From Streptomyces tsukubensis (GTDB taxonomy: Bacteria; Actinomycetota; Actinomycetes; Streptomycetales; Streptomycetaceae), in contig NZ_CP045178.1 in NCBI RefSeq assembly GCF_009296025.1, positions 4,278,001-4,342,000 of the forward strand: a DNA stretch of 64,000 bases, in the 5' to 3' direction. The stretch's first letter is position 1. Each line of letters opens with the position of its first letter. This document shows positions 17,538 through 26,246 of the stretch, piece by piece. A program made the position numbers and the translations under genes. The notes under the pieces were generated by a model. It saw only the letters and a list, made by a program, of their open reading frames with translations. It had not been told where the DNA came from and ran no database searches.

Positions 17538-18406
17538 AGGGCGAAGGCTCGGGCCTCGGCGCGATCTACAGCCGGCCTGTAAAGCCGCCGGTGGTGAAAG
17601 GAAGGCTGCCTCGTTGGTGGCACTGGTTCCCACTACCGTGTCCAGCGCTCAGGCCGGGTGTGGTGAGCGCTGCTGTCGGCGAGGATTACCGACTGGAGCG
17701 CTCGGGCCTCGCGGATCGCGATTGCGCGACCGGGGCGCCGACTGATGGGCGGTGTGAGGTGGTTCGGCTCGCCGCGCCTGGTGGTCGATGGTTATCGCGA
17801 GGTTGTCGGCGTGCGCTATCGCCGTCACCGAGCAACACGAAGGCGGCCCCTCCGGCCCCCGCGTAGGGGGTGGAGGATCCGCCTCCGTCCGTCATGACGA
17901 CGGAACGTCCGCTTACCGGTGCGGCATCCGGTTCTCCGAGGTGCGCGCGGCCAAGGGGACCGGGCCTCGGCCGGGAGGGTCGGAGGTGATCCGCCTCGGA
18001 CTCAGCCCCGGTAGAAGACCAGCATGCTGCCCGGGTTCCGGGGATCGCGTGCGCAGTGGACGATCGTGACGTGGTGGCCCGCGCCCAGGTCCATCTCCCG
18101 CTGGTTCTCCTGCGTGAAGCAGTCCGTCGAGGCGTCGCCCGGCGTTTCGACATCGGGGAGGGTGCGTGTGCGCCTCTCAGCGGCGCACGGGCCCGTTACG
18201 CGCGGAGCGCGGCCGGCGGGTCGGCCCCGCGGTCGGCCGGAGTCGGTTTCCCGCGTGCCGACCCTAGGCCGGAGCGGAACCCCGCTCGGCCGCTCCAGGA
18301 GTGCAGAGGCCCGATCTCCGCCCGGACCTTCCGGCCCGAAGGCGGCCGATCCTGTACGCCGCAGCGCGCCACGAAGTACGTGCCGATCGTCCCGCGCCTG
18401 ACCGGT
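17538..18406. other. Decayed intergenic stretch
   Basis: 869 bases without an intact gene. The leftward strand at 17760-17900 has coding-like codon use for a short segment (PYAGAGGAAFVLLGDGD), and a clearer gene fragment ends at 18002. Both look like remnants of genes lost here. Confidence 0.5.
18002..18160 (-). pseudogene. C-terminal fragment of an unidentified gene
   Basis: Reading leftward to the TGA at 18002-18004, about 50 codons have nearly all G or C in the third position and encode DASTDCFTQENQREMDLGAG then HHVTIVHCARDPRNPGSMLV and FYRG. No start or N-terminal domain is visible upstream; the frame becomes Arg/Pro/Gly-rich without coding character. I do not recognise the family. It is best read as the tail of a gene whose front has been deleted. 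Confidence 0.4.
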
Positions 18407-18856
18407 TCAGGGTGTGACCGTGTCCGGGAACCGGCGCTGTGTGCGGCCGGCGACGAGGAGTTGGTGGAGGCGTTCGAGTGCGGCGATGAGGTCGGCTCGC
18501 TCTGTGTCTTCCGCCCCGGCCAGCGCTTTGGTCAGGGCCTTGTCGGCGTGCCCGGCCCGGCGCTGGTGACCGGCCGCGCGGATGGGCTCGGTGACGTCGA
18601 CCAGCGTTTTGCGTCCGTCGGAGGGGTCCGCTGCGGTGGTGACCCAGCTGCGGCCGACCAGGGACCGCACGCTGGTGGAGACGCGGCTCTGGGCCAGGCC
18701 GGTGCGCTTGGCGATGTCGCCCACGGCGCTTCGGCCGTGCAGGAAGAGGTCTTGGAGGACCAGGAATTCGCCGGGGGCGAGATCGGGTACGTCGGAACCC
18801 ATGTCTTCGAGGGCGATCTCGGCCAAGCGGCGGCCGAGCTGATACAGGTCGCTCAT
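18407..18856 (-). CDS. MarR-family transcriptional regulator
   Basis: This 149-residue winged-helix regulator has the motifs LAPGEFLVLQDLFLHGRSAVGDIA, RTGLAQSRVSTSVRSLVGRSWV and the wing DPSDGRKTLVDVTEP, with dimerisation helices at both ends. The ATG at 18856 is preferred over that at 18862 because GAGGGG then lies six bases upstream. It is divergent from the membrane protein gene at 18994 across 137 A/T-rich bases carrying a long inverted repeat (18872-18963), its likely operator. The target ligand is unknown. Confidence 0.88.
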   Translation of the reverse strand: MSDLYQLGRRLAEIALEDMGSDVPDLAPGEFLVLQDLFLHGRSAVGDIAKRTGLAQSRVSTSVRSLVGRSWVTTAADPSDGRKTLVDVTEPIRAAGHQRRAGHADKALTKALAGAEDTERADLIAALERLHQLLVAGRTQRRFPDTVTP

Positions 18857-18871
18857 CTCCATCCCCTCAAG

Positions 18872-18963
18872 TTACATCTCATTTGATGCATCTTCAATGT
18901 ATGCATCTTCGGAATATACATCTTGACAGATCGATCTCTAGAGATGCATCATCTGAGATGTAA
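18872..18963. promoter_or_regulatory. Divergent promoter with nested MarR-type operators
   Basis: The left arm beginning TTACATCTCA (18872) and the right arm ending TGAGATGTAA (18963) form an interrupted inverted repeat of about 22 bases each. GATGCATC-like units repeat between them. A TTGACA at 18923-18928 could serve rightward transcription. The A/T content is strikingly high for this genome. Confidence 0.65.
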
Positions 18964-18993
18964 ACGGCGAGCCCGCACCACTGGAGAGACACC

Positions 18994-19533
18994 GTGAGCC
19001 TCAGCGACTACCTGCTCTACACCGGCGTGTTCATCGCGATACTCGCCACCCAGCTCGGCACACGGCGTCCGGACGCCAGGCGGCTGCTACTGCCTGTGGG
19101 AATCGTCGCGGGCGTCGGTTTCAAGTACCTCAAGGAGATTCCCTCCGGGAGCACGGCCCACTTGATCGAGGGGGCCGGGCTCGCGGTCGGCCTGCTGTTC
19201 GGCCTGGCCTCGATCGCCCTGATCCGGGTCCATCGCGACCCGGCCGACCACCGACTGGTCACCGTTGCGGGCTGGCCCTACGCCGCACTGTGGACGGCCG
19301 CGATGGCTCTGCGCCTCGGCTTCGCCTACGGCTCGACCCACTGGTTCACCCACGCCCTCGCGACGTTCTCGATCCAGCACCAGGTTCCGGCCGCCACCTA
19401 CGGCACCGCCTTCGTCTTCATGGTCTTGGCCATGATCACCGTCCGAACCGTCGGCGTCCTCATCCGTGCCCGCCTCGCCGGCGCCACCGTCGACTTCGGA
19501 GCGCTGGGCATCGCTCGACGCTTCGCCCGCTGA
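18994..19533 (+). CDS. Integral membrane protein of unknown function
   Basis: This 179-residue protein has five or six membrane segments, for example LLYTGVFIAILATQLG (about 7-22), LIEGAGLAVGLLFGLASIAL (about 58-77), WPYAALWTAAMALRLGFAYG and GTAFVFMVLAMITVRTVGVL. GTG 18994 follows GGAGAG. It lies head-to-head with the MarR gene and is probably its regulated target. I do not recognise the family with certainty. Confidence 0.75.
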   Translation: MSLSDYLLYTGVFIAILATQLGTRRPDARRLLLPVGIVAGVGFKYLKEIPSGSTAHLIEGAGLAVGLLFGLASIALIRVHRDPADHRLVTVAGWPYAALWTAAMALRLGFAYGSTHWFTHALATFSIQHQVPAATYGTAFVFMVLAMITVRTVGVLIRARLAGATVDFGALGIARRFAR

Positions 19534-19621
19534 GTACCCCGGCCGGTCCGTGGGTGCTCCTCCACCGGGGGTCGTGTGTCCACCCCACGACTCGACGACG
19601 GAGTGGCCGACGGCCTCCGGG

Positions 19622-20389
19622 TCAGATGCCCACCGTCCGGGAGATGGCCAGGCTCGCCGTTCGCAGAGCGAGTCGAGCGGTGGCCTGGGAGCCGCCCTCG
19701 TCGGGGGCGACCAGCGACAGCGCACCCAATGGGTCACCTTCACGGTTCAGGATCGGGGCGGCGACCGTCGACATCGTGGTGGGCCCGGCGCTCAGCGGAT
19801 TGGGTGTCGTCATCGCGCAGACGCCCTCCCCACGGATGGCGGCCATGAATCGGCGGAGCCTGCCCGCGTCGGTCGCGGCGGCCAGCGCGTCGTCCCGTAC
19901 CCGCTCGGGGGCGTGGGCCAGCAGGGCGATGCCGATGCCGGTCTCGGTGAGGGGGAGGCGACCGCCGACCCGGTACTTGACCGCTGCCGCGTCCCGGGCC
20001 GACAGGCGCTCGACGAGTACCGCCTCGTGGCCGTCGCGTACGGCGAGGAGGATGTGCTGCCCGGTGACCTGGTGAAGATCCTCCATGAACGGGAGGGCGG
20101 CGGCGCGCAGTCCGTGGCCACGGGGGGCCAGCGAGGCGATCTCAAGCAGTTGCAGACCGACGACGAAATCGCCGTTGTCGAGGCGTTCGAGTGCGCCCAC
20201 ACTCATGAGCTGGGCCGCGATCCGCGAAGTGGTGCTCTTCGGAAGACCCGACCGGGCCGCGAGTCTGTGGAGTTGCAGGCCCTCACCGGCCTCCGCGAAG
20301 GCGCCCAGGACCCGGAACGCCCGCTCCAGGATCGGTTCGCCGTGCGCTGGCCGCCCCGAGCGACGGGGTGGCGCAGGCGTTCCACTCAT
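19622..20389 (-). CDS. IclR-family transcriptional regulator
   Basis: This 255-residue protein has an N-terminal winged helix (ILERAFRVLGAFAEAGEGLQL, ARSGLPKSTTSRIAAQL, VGALERLDNGDFVVG) and the IclR effector domain with TGQHILLAVRDGHEAVLVER and TMSTVAAPILNREGDPLGAL. The ATG at 20389 was chosen because homology begins soon after. It is divergent from the alpha/beta hydrolase gene, so it likely controls that gene and responds to its substrate or product. It does not look like ssgR, which would sit beside ssgA. Confidence 0.88.
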   Translation of the reverse strand: MSGTPAPPRRSGRPAHGEPILERAFRVLGAFAEAGEGLQLHRLAARSGLPKSTTSRIAAQLMSVGALERLDNGDFVVGLQLLEIASLAPRGHGLRAAALPFMEDLHQVTGQHILLAVRDGHEAVLVERLSARDAAAVKYRVGGRLPLTETGIGIALLAHAPERVRDDALAAATDAGRLRRFMAAIRGEGVCAMTTPNPLSAGPTTMSTVAAPILNREGDPLGALSLVAPDEGGSQATARLALRTASLAISRTVGI

Positions 20390-20669
20390 CGAAACCGCCG
20401 GTGCGCGTCGCTGGTCACAACGTGGATAGTAGCGCCGTGGCTCACCCTTACGACGACGCGCGGAGACCGGTGTTGACCGCCGGTTCCGGGCCCACCTGGC
20501 GGGCGCCGCGAGCGAGCCTCCCCACTGCTTCCCCATTGCCCCGGTCCGTCGTAGAGCCGCACCGCGGCGGCTCGACGAGGCCCCCGTTGTGAAGAGCCGG
20601 TACGTCAGGACGCCGGCGTCATGGCCGTCGCCGCCGCCGACGGACACCAAAGACCAAGGAGACAGCAAG

Positions 20670-21596
20670 GTGAGCGACCCCGCGCTGCGTGACGTCCACG
20701 TCCCGCACGGCTATCCCGAGCAGCAGGTCGATCTCGGTGAGATCACCCTGAACTACGCCGAGGCCGGCGACCCGGACAAGCCCGCTGTACTACTGATCCC
20801 CGAGCAGACGGGCTCGTGGTGGGGGTACGAGGAGACGATGCGCCTCCTCGCCGAGGACTTCCACGTCTACGCCGTCGACCTGCGAGGCCAGGGGCGTAGC
20901 AGTTGGACCCCGAAGCGCTACAGCCTCGACAACTTCGGCAACGACCTGGTCAGGTTCATCGCCCTGGTGGTGAAGCGCCCGGTCGTCGTCGCGGGCAACT
21001 CCTCCGGTGGCGTCCTCGCGGCGTGGCTGTCGGCGTACTCCATGCCGGGACAGATCAGGGGCGCGCTGTGCGAGGACGCCCCGTTCTTCGCGTCCGAGCT
21101 CGTCACCACCTGCGGCCACTCGGTCCGTCAGGGGGCGGGCCATCTCTTCGAACTCTTCCGCACGTACCTCGGCGACCAGTGGAGCGTCGGTGACTGGGAG
21201 GGCTACTGCCGCGCGGCACGCGCCTCGTCGTCGCAGATGGCGCGGTTCTTCGTGGCGGATGAGATTCCGCAGCACATGAAGGAGTACGACCCGGAATGGG
21301 CGCGCGCCTTCTGGGAGGGCACCGTCGGGCTGCACACCCCGCACGATCGGATGCTGACCAGCGTCAAGACGCCCGTGCTCCTCACGCACCACGCGCGTGG
21401 CACGGACCCGGAGACCGGCGACCCGCTCGGAGCGCTCTCCGACGAGCAGGCCGCTCAGGCCAGGCGGTTGATGGAGTCGGCGGGGGCGAGGGTCGACTAC
21501 GAGTCGGTGCCGGACGCGTTGCACATGATGCACCAGTTCGACCCGCCGCGGTACGTCAAGATTTTTACGCGGTGGGCGGCCACGCTGCCGGAGTGA
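20670..21596 (+). CDS. Alpha/beta hydrolase
   Basis: This 308-residue enzyme has the nucleophile elbow AGNSSGGVLAAW (serine at about 112) and the strand VYAVDLRGQGRSSW. A candidate acid lies in the LLTHHARGTDPETGD region and the histidine is in VPDALHMMHQFDPPRY. A cap domain covers about 135-230. The overall pattern is reminiscent of lactone-cleaving hydrolases such as zearalenone hydrolases, but that is a guess. GTG 20670 is preceded by AAGGAGA. The divergent IclR gene probably regulates it. Confidence 0.82.
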   Translation: MSDPALRDVHVPHGYPEQQVDLGEITLNYAEAGDPDKPAVLLIPEQTGSWWGYEETMRLLAEDFHVYAVDLRGQGRSSWTPKRYSLDNFGNDLVRFIALVVKRPVVVAGNSSGGVLAAWLSAYSMPGQIRGALCEDAPFFASELVTTCGHSVRQGAGHLFELFRTYLGDQWSVGDWEGYCRAARASSSQMARFFVADEIPQHMKEYDPEWARAFWEGTVGLHTPHDRMLTSVKTPVLLTHHARGTDPETGDPLGALSDEQAAQARRLMESAGARVDYESVPDALHMMHQFDPPRYVKIFTRWAATLPE

Positions 21597-21620
21597 TCGG
21601 GGACCAGGGGCGCGGTGCGG

Positions 21621-21950
21621 TCACGGGATGTCGAGCAGGACCTTCCCGATCACGCCCTTTTCGAGGGCGGTGTGGGCGTCAGCGGTCTGCTCCAGGGTGA
21701 AGCGGTGCAACGGCGGTCCGGCCTCCTCGCCAAAGCGGAGCGCGCCCGCCCGCACGGCCGCAGCGACATCCGCGACCGCCTGCTGCTTCGCCGCGGGTGA
21801 CACGGTGTAGACGAAAATGCTCTGCCAGCGCAGGTTCGCCGAGAGCGAGGAGAGTACGGGCACAGAAAGCCGTTCGTCCTCGCCACCCGAGTAGTAGGCC
21901 ACCACGGCTCCCGGGGCGGCCACCGCGATGTCGAGAGCGGTCCGGGGGCG
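21621..21950 (-). pseudogene. C-terminal remnant of a zinc-type quinone oxidoreductase
   Basis: Reading leftward to the TGA at 21621-21623, about 108 codons encode TALDIAVAAPGAVVAYYSGG, then LSANLRWQSIFVYTVSPAAK, and the ending HTALEKGVIGKVLLDIP, the end of an MDR-superfamily NAD(P)H:quinone oxidoreductase. The catalytic N-terminal domain and most of the Rossmann domain are missing. Around 21945-21960 the sequence changes, in another frame, into a nitroreductase tail. It is therefore a truncated, inactive gene. Confidence 0.75.
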
Positions 21951-22460
21951 GCCCGTCCAGAAAGGTGACGGTCTCGGCGAGCGGGGCGCGGTCTGTGCGG
22001 GCGTACCTGATGGAGGGGTTCTCGAAGCCGATCGACAGGCCGCTGAAGGGCATCAGCTCCTTCGGGGGCGCCACGATCTCGGCGGCCGTGCGGTGATGGA
22101 CCGACCACGCCATCCGCGGGCAGCTGTGCGGACCTTCGGCGCGGAGCAGCACCATCACGGTCTTCAGACAGAGGCCGAGATCGGTCCATTGGGCCGAGCC
22201 CATGGAGCGGTCGATGTAACAGAGGAGCAGCGCGGGAGCGCCGTAGCACTGCCAGTTCGCTGCGACCGCCTCGCGGCGGGCCCGGTCGGCCTCGCGTCGG
22301 ATGCCGAGGGCGTCGAAGCGTAGGGCCATGGCTGCGGAACGCCGTTGGCCGTACGGGGGACGCGACTTCTCGGGATACATCCGGGACTCGGGCTTGTCGC
22401 CCTGTTGGCCGACGGCCACGCGCCGGGCCAGCCGGTTCTTCAGCTCGGTCACGGGAACAC
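21951..22460 (-). pseudogene. Nitroreductase remnant lacking its N-terminus
   Basis: The leftward frame encodes VTELKNRLARR, MYPEKSRPPYGQRR, ANWQCYGAPALLLCYIDRSM, GSAQWTDLGLCLKTVMVLLR, ELMPFSGLSIGFENPS and APLAETVTFLD. These are characteristic of the middle and end of FMN-dependent nitroreductases. The first 55 or so residues, with the FMN-binding RRSxR segment, are missing. On the left it passes into the quinone-oxidoreductase remnant in a different frame. On the right it stops at the start of the beta-lactamase-like gene at 22519. Two deletions, or one complex event, have removed parts of both genes. Confidence 0.75.
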
Positions 22461-22518
22461 GGGCCGGCCGCGACGAAAAGGGGTCGACGGACAGCTGTGA
22501 TCCAGGTGCACTGGGACG

Positions 22519-24000
22519 GTGACACAACTACCTCAGGACTCTGTTCCCCGCACGCCCGCACGCGCGGAAGCCGACGCCCCCGAAGCCTGGGCCGACCCTG
22601 CTGCCGGTACGCCCGTATCCCTGCTGCCCGCGACACGGAGGGCGCTGCTCAGGCGGATCGCTGTGGCGCAGACCGAAGGGAGGGCGCCGTCCCTCGTCGC
22701 GGCGGTCGTCAGGGGAGGGGGGCCGGTATGGAGCGGGGCGCGCGGCTCGGTGGAGGGAGGGCTCCCCGACGAAACGGTCCAGTACCGCGTCGGGTCGATC
22801 ACCAAGACGTTCACCGCGGTGCTCGTACTGCGGTTGCGTGACGAAGGGCTGCTGGACCTCGGCGACCGGTTGGAGAAGCATCTGCCCGGTACGGGCGCGG
22901 GGGACGTCACGATCGCCGAACTGCTCGCGCACACGGCGGGGCTGGCGGCGGAAGCACCTTCACCGTGGTGGGAGAGGACTCCCGGGTCGCTCCGCCCCTC
23001 GCTCGGGGACGTTCTGGGGCCGCACCCCTTCCTGCACCCCGAGGGACGCGTCCACCACTACTCCAATCCCGGATACGCCCTGCTCGGAGCTCTCGTGGCG
23101 CGGCTGCGGGACTCCACCTGGGAGGAGGCGCTGACGCGAGAGGTACTGGAACCGCTCGGTCTGCGCCGCACGACGACGAAGCCGCTGGCCCCCTACGCCG
23201 GAGGCTGGGCCGTCCATCCCTGGGCGGATGTGCTTCTGCCGGAACCCGCGGAGGACCTGGGGCTCATGGCCTCAGCCGGGCAGCTCTGGTCGACGACGGC
23301 CGACCTGGCGCGGTTCGCGGTGTTCCTGATGCGCGGGGACGACCGGGTGCTGAGCGCCGACTCCGTACGCGAGATGCGGACGCCGTCCGCCCCTTCGTCG
23401 CCGGGTGAGCTGGGAGAGGCGTACGGGCTCGGGGCGCAGCAGTGGCGTATGGACGGCCGGACGCTGGTGGGCCACACCGGCTCACTGCCGGGTTTCGTGG
23501 CCGCCCTCTGGGTGAGCGAGAAGGACGATGTGGGGGCTGTCGTACTCGCCAACTGCACCTCCGGCGTGCCGACGGGCAGCCTCGGCGCCGACCTCGTCCG
23601 CATCGTGGCGGAGGCCGAGCCGCGCGTTCCCGAACCGTGGCGCCCGCTGGCCGAGGTGGACGCGGACGTACTGGAACTCGCCGGGCCCTGGTACTTCGGT
23701 ACGGGTGTGGTCGCGCTGCGGGTGTCGGCGGCCGACGGGATCACCCTCGGGCCGCTCTCCGGGGGCGGGCGGCGCTCACGTTTCCGCCCGAACGGGGACG
23801 GCACCTGGACAGGGCTGGACGGCTACTACGCGGGTGAGCTGCTGCGGGCGGAGCGGCGGCCGGACGGCACGGTGAGCCATCTCGATCTGGGCTCGTTCGT
23901 CTTCACCCGTCAGCCGTACGAGGAGGGAGCGCCGATTCCGGGCGGTGTCGACCCGGAGGGATGGCGGGGCGTGCCGCAGCGGGATGTTACGTCCGCCTGA
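22519..24000 (+). CDS. Beta-lactamase-fold serine hydrolase (class C / D-Ala-D-Ala peptidase-like)
   Basis: This 493-residue protein has the triad motifs of the class C fold: SITK (SxxK, about residue 93), YSN (about 180) and HTG (about 319). The domain ends near residue 360 and is followed by a C-terminal beta domain of about 130 residues (AGPWYFGTGVVALRV, NGDGTWTGLDGYYAGE). No signal peptide is evident, so it may be cytoplasmic, acting as an esterase or D-peptidase rather than a secreted lactamase. GTG 22519 is preceded by CTGGGA. It starts directly beside the truncated nitroreductase, so its original promoter may have been disturbed. Confidence 0.85.
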   Translation: MTQLPQDSVPRTPARAEADAPEAWADPAAGTPVSLLPATRRALLRRIAVAQTEGRAPSLVAAVVRGGGPVWSGARGSVEGGLPDETVQYRVGSITKTFTAVLVLRLRDEGLLDLGDRLEKHLPGTGAGDVTIAELLAHTAGLAAEAPSPWWERTPGSLRPSLGDVLGPHPFLHPEGRVHHYSNPGYALLGALVARLRDSTWEEALTREVLEPLGLRRTTTKPLAPYAGGWAVHPWADVLLPEPAEDLGLMASAGQLWSTTADLARFAVFLMRGDDRVLSADSVREMRTPSAPSSPGELGEAYGLGAQQWRMDGRTLVGHTGSLPGFVAALWVSEKDDVGAVVLANCTSGVPTGSLGADLVRIVAEAEPRVPEPWRPLAEVDADVLELAGPWYFGTGVVALRVSAADGITLGPLSGGGRRSRFRPNGDGTWTGLDGYYAGELLRAERRPDGTVSHLDLGSFVFTRQPYEEGAPIPGGVDPEGWRGVPQRDVTSA

Positions 24001-24036
24001 CCGGCACTCGGGCGGGGCGACCGCGTTCGAGCCGGG

Positions 24037-24066
24037 GGGTGCGTGTTTCACGTGAAACACGCACCC
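24037..24066. terminator. 30-bp perfect palindrome with parS between convergent genes
   Basis: The perfect palindrome at 24037-24066 extends the parS core by seven bases on each side. It lies between the rightward hydrolase gene and the leftward GNAT gene, where it could also end transcription of both. Confidence 0.65.
24044..24059. other. parS: parS site 6 (perfect)
   Basis: Exact TGTTTCACGTGAAACA at the centre of the 24037-24066 palindrome. Confidence 0.92.
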
Positions 24067-24084
24067 GGTCCGCCTGCCGACAGC

Positions 24085-24537
24085 TCAGAGGTTCATCTTG
24101 AAGCCGACGTGGGAGGCCACGAAGCCGAGACGTTCGTAGAATCGCCTGGCGCTGGTCCGTGTCGCGTCCGAGGTGAGCTGCACCAACTGGCACCCCTGGC
24201 GCCGGGAGTCCTCGACAGCCCACTCGATGAGCTGTGTACCGAGGCCGCCGCCGCGTTCGTCCGCGTGGATCCTGACCCCTTCGATGAGGGAGCGCGTCGC
24301 GCCCCGCCTGGACAGACCGGGAATGGTCGTGAGCTGGAGGGTTCCGACCACCCGCCCCTCCCGTACGGCGACGATCACCTGCTGGTGCGGGTCGGCGTCC
24401 AGCTGCTCGAAGGCGGCGAGGTACGGCGAGAGGTCGTCCGGGGATTCGCGCCGCGCACCCAGCGGGTCGTCGGCCAGCATCTCGACGATGGCGCGAAGGT
24501 CGTCGACCGTGGCTGCTCGTATCTCAAGATCTCCCAT
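24085..24537 (-). CDS. GNAT-family N-acetyltransferase
   Basis: This 150-residue acetyl-CoA-dependent transferase has the acetyl-CoA-binding loop IHADERGGGLGTQLIEWA (R/Q-x-x-G-x-G/A, about 91-108) and the terminal SARRFYERLGFVASHVGFKM. The acceptor is unknown. It begins 36 bases downstream of the MarR gene at 24574 and is likely cotranscribed with it. Confidence 0.88.
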   Translation of the reverse strand: MGDLEIRAATVDDLRAIVEMLADDPLGARRESPDDLSPYLAAFEQLDADPHQQVIVAVREGRVVGTLQLTTIPGLSRRGATRSLIEGVRIHADERGGGLGTQLIEWAVEDSRRQGCQLVQLTSDATRTSARRFYERLGFVASHVGFKMNL

Positions 24538-24573
24538 GGCGGATGAGCCTACGGCGTGGTGCGGCCCCCGCGG

Positions 24574-25032
24574 TCAAGCGGGCACGCGCACGGATTCGAC
24601 CGCCCTGACCAGGGGCGCCAGTTCCTGGTCCTTCGCGGCCTGGTCGAGGGCGTCGCGCAGCGCGGCGTCGTTGGTGGGTCTGGCCGCTTCGAGCAGCGCC
24701 CTGCCGGACTCGCTGACGTCCGTGTAGATACCGCGCCTGTCGGTGGGGCAGAGGTAGCGGGCGAGGAGCCCCCGGTCCTCAAGCCGGGTGACGAGCCGGG
24801 TGGTGGCGCTCTGGCTGAGTACGACGGCGTCGGCCACCTGGCGCATCTGGAGATGACCGCCGTCGCCGTCGTGCTGGCGGCTGAGGACATCGAGCAGCGA
24901 GTACTCGCGCACGCTGAGTCCGTGCTCGGACTGGAGGGCGCGTTCGATACGCGACTCGATCCGGCCGTGCAGCAGGGAGAGGGCGCACCACCCTTGTGCG
25001 AGGGCGGTCAGCGCGGGGTCGGTCGCGGTCAT
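24574..25032 (-). CDS. MarR-family transcriptional regulator
   Basis: This 152-residue winged-helix protein has HGLSVREYSLLDVLSRQ, MRQVADAVVLSQSATTRLVT and LEDRGLLARYLCPTDRRGIY as the DNA-binding domain, with dimerisation helices at both ends. The ATG at 25032 follows GGAGGAGGAG. It leads a two-gene unit with the GNAT. Direct repeats TGCAAYTATTCCG at 25143-25172 upstream are candidate operator half sites. Confidence 0.9.
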   Translation of the reverse strand: MTATDPALTALAQGWCALSLLHGRIESRIERALQSEHGLSVREYSLLDVLSRQHDGDGGHLQMRQVADAVVLSQSATTRLVTRLEDRGLLARYLCPTDRRGIYTDVSESGRALLEAARPTNDAALRDALDQAAKDQELAPLVRAVESVRVPA

Positions 25033-25142
25033 GGCTCTACTCCTCCTCCGCCCCTGGAGGGGCCGATGTCCCTGACCTGGGACCGGCCCCGTGTGAGGGG
25101 ACTGGCTCACCAGCGTAGGTCATAAATGCAATATACGGCGGG

Positions 25143-25172
25143 TGCAACTATTCCGCGCCTGCAATTATTCCG
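25143..25172. promoter_or_regulatory. Direct repeats upstream of the MarR-GNAT unit
   Basis: TGCAACTATTCCG (25143-25155) and TGCAATTATTCCG (25160-25172) repeat with a 17-base period, and a further TGCAATATA lies at about 25128. This AT-rich patch lies between the MarR promoter and the end of the next gene. Confidence 0.45.
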
Positions 25173-25208
25173 ATGCCATCAGGGGCGGAGGGCGGTGCGC
25201 TTCCGTGC

Positions 25209-26078
25209 TCAGGTCGCCGCAGTGGTCAGGGGGGCGAATCTGCGCGTCCAGTCGCCCGGCAGATCGGCGATACCGCGGCACATGAGGGCACTCTCCAGGA
25301 CGGTGCGCAGGCCGTGGCTGCTCAGCCACTGCCGCAGTTCCGTGTGGCGGTCGTCGATGTCCGTCCGCAGCTCCAGTTCCGTTCCTGCGGCCAACGCCGC
25401 CAACAGCGATGTGGCGGTCGCCGTGTCCGAGGCGATGACCGGGCCGACGATGTGTGTTCCGTCGCTGTCCCAGGAGGCCGCGTAACCGGAGATCCCGCCC
25501 GCCTCCTCGACCACCAGGAACCGGTCGGCGAAAGCGGGCAGCCGCGTGACGATGTGGGTGCGGTCGTACCCCATCACCTCGGTGTCCAGCTGAATGACCG
25601 CGCGAAGATCCGCCGCTGTGGCGGGCCGCACCGCCGTACTCAACGGAGGTACGGGAGCGGTGAGGCGTCCTTGCAGCCGCTCCGCCACGCCGATCGCCTT
25701 GAAGCCCAGCTCTTCGTAGAGCGGCTTGCCGCTCGGGGTCGCGTACAGCGCGAGGGGGGTCGGGCCCGCTTTCTCCATGACGTGGCGCATCATCCGGCGC
25801 CCCATGCCCTGGCGCTCGCGGTGGCGCGCCACCAGAAGCATGCCGACGGCACCGAGGTGGGGGTGGTCGGCAGGGCCGTAGGAGGTCAGGACGCAGCTCG
25901 CCGCCAGGCCGCCGTCAGGGTCGTCGACTCCGTAGGCCGTGCCGGCTGTCAGCAGCAGGCGCCAAGCGGGCGCGCCGGCGGGCCAGCCTCGCCCCTCGGC
26001 CAATGTCGTGCAGGCGCGCAGGTCGCGGAGGGTCAGTCGGCGGACGGGAGATGAGCTGAGGGAAGAAGGTGTCGACAC
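25209..26078 (-). CDS. Tandem GNAT-domain acetyltransferase
   Basis: This protein of about 289 residues has two GNAT-like halves. The first carries MLLVARHRERQGMGRRMMRHV (acetyl-CoA loop) and LYATPSGKPLYEELGFKAIG. The second, from VRPATAADLRAVIQLD, lacks a clear loop (VGPVIASDTATATSLLAAL) and is probably structural. The start is uncertain: GTG 26078 is used here, but an in-frame GTG and TTG lie inside the parS site at 26149-26164, and none has a clear ribosome-binding site. It is a lone leftward gene with unknown substrate. Confidence 0.75.
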   Translation of the reverse strand: MSTPSSLSSSPVRRLTLRDLRACTTLAEGRGWPAGAPAWRLLLTAGTAYGVDDPDGGLAASCVLTSYGPADHPHLGAVGMLLVARHRERQGMGRRMMRHVMEKAGPTPLALYATPSGKPLYEELGFKAIGVAERLQGRLTAPVPPLSTAVRPATAADLRAVIQLDTEVMGYDRTHIVTRLPAFADRFLVVEEAGGISGYAASWDSDGTHIVGPVIASDTATATSLLAALAAGTELELRTDIDDRHTELRQWLSSHGLRTVLESALMCRGIADLPGDWTRRFAPLTTAAT

Positions 26079-26148
26079 GCTGGTCAGGCTGACCGACGGG
26101 CCGTCACCGCGTCCACTCCCTTTTCGGCCGGTGATATCGAGCCGCCGT

Positions 26149-26164
26149 TGTTTCACGTGAAACA
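26149..26164. other. parS: parS site 7 (perfect)
   Basis: Exact TGTTTCACGTGAAACA. The palindrome extends three bases on each side (26146-26167). It lies upstream of the tandem GNAT gene. Confidence 0.92.
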
Positions 26165-26246
26165 ACGAATGTCGGACATGCGCTCGTAAGGCCGCGGCCG
26201 GGGACTCGCGGACGCGGCACCGGGACGCTGTGCCCGGTCGCCGCTG

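Noticed and set aside
22519..24000. Secreted class C beta-lactamase conferring resistance
   Set aside because: The SxxK, YxN and HTG motifs are shared by many esterases and peptidases, and no signal peptide is visible, so a resistance role is not supported.
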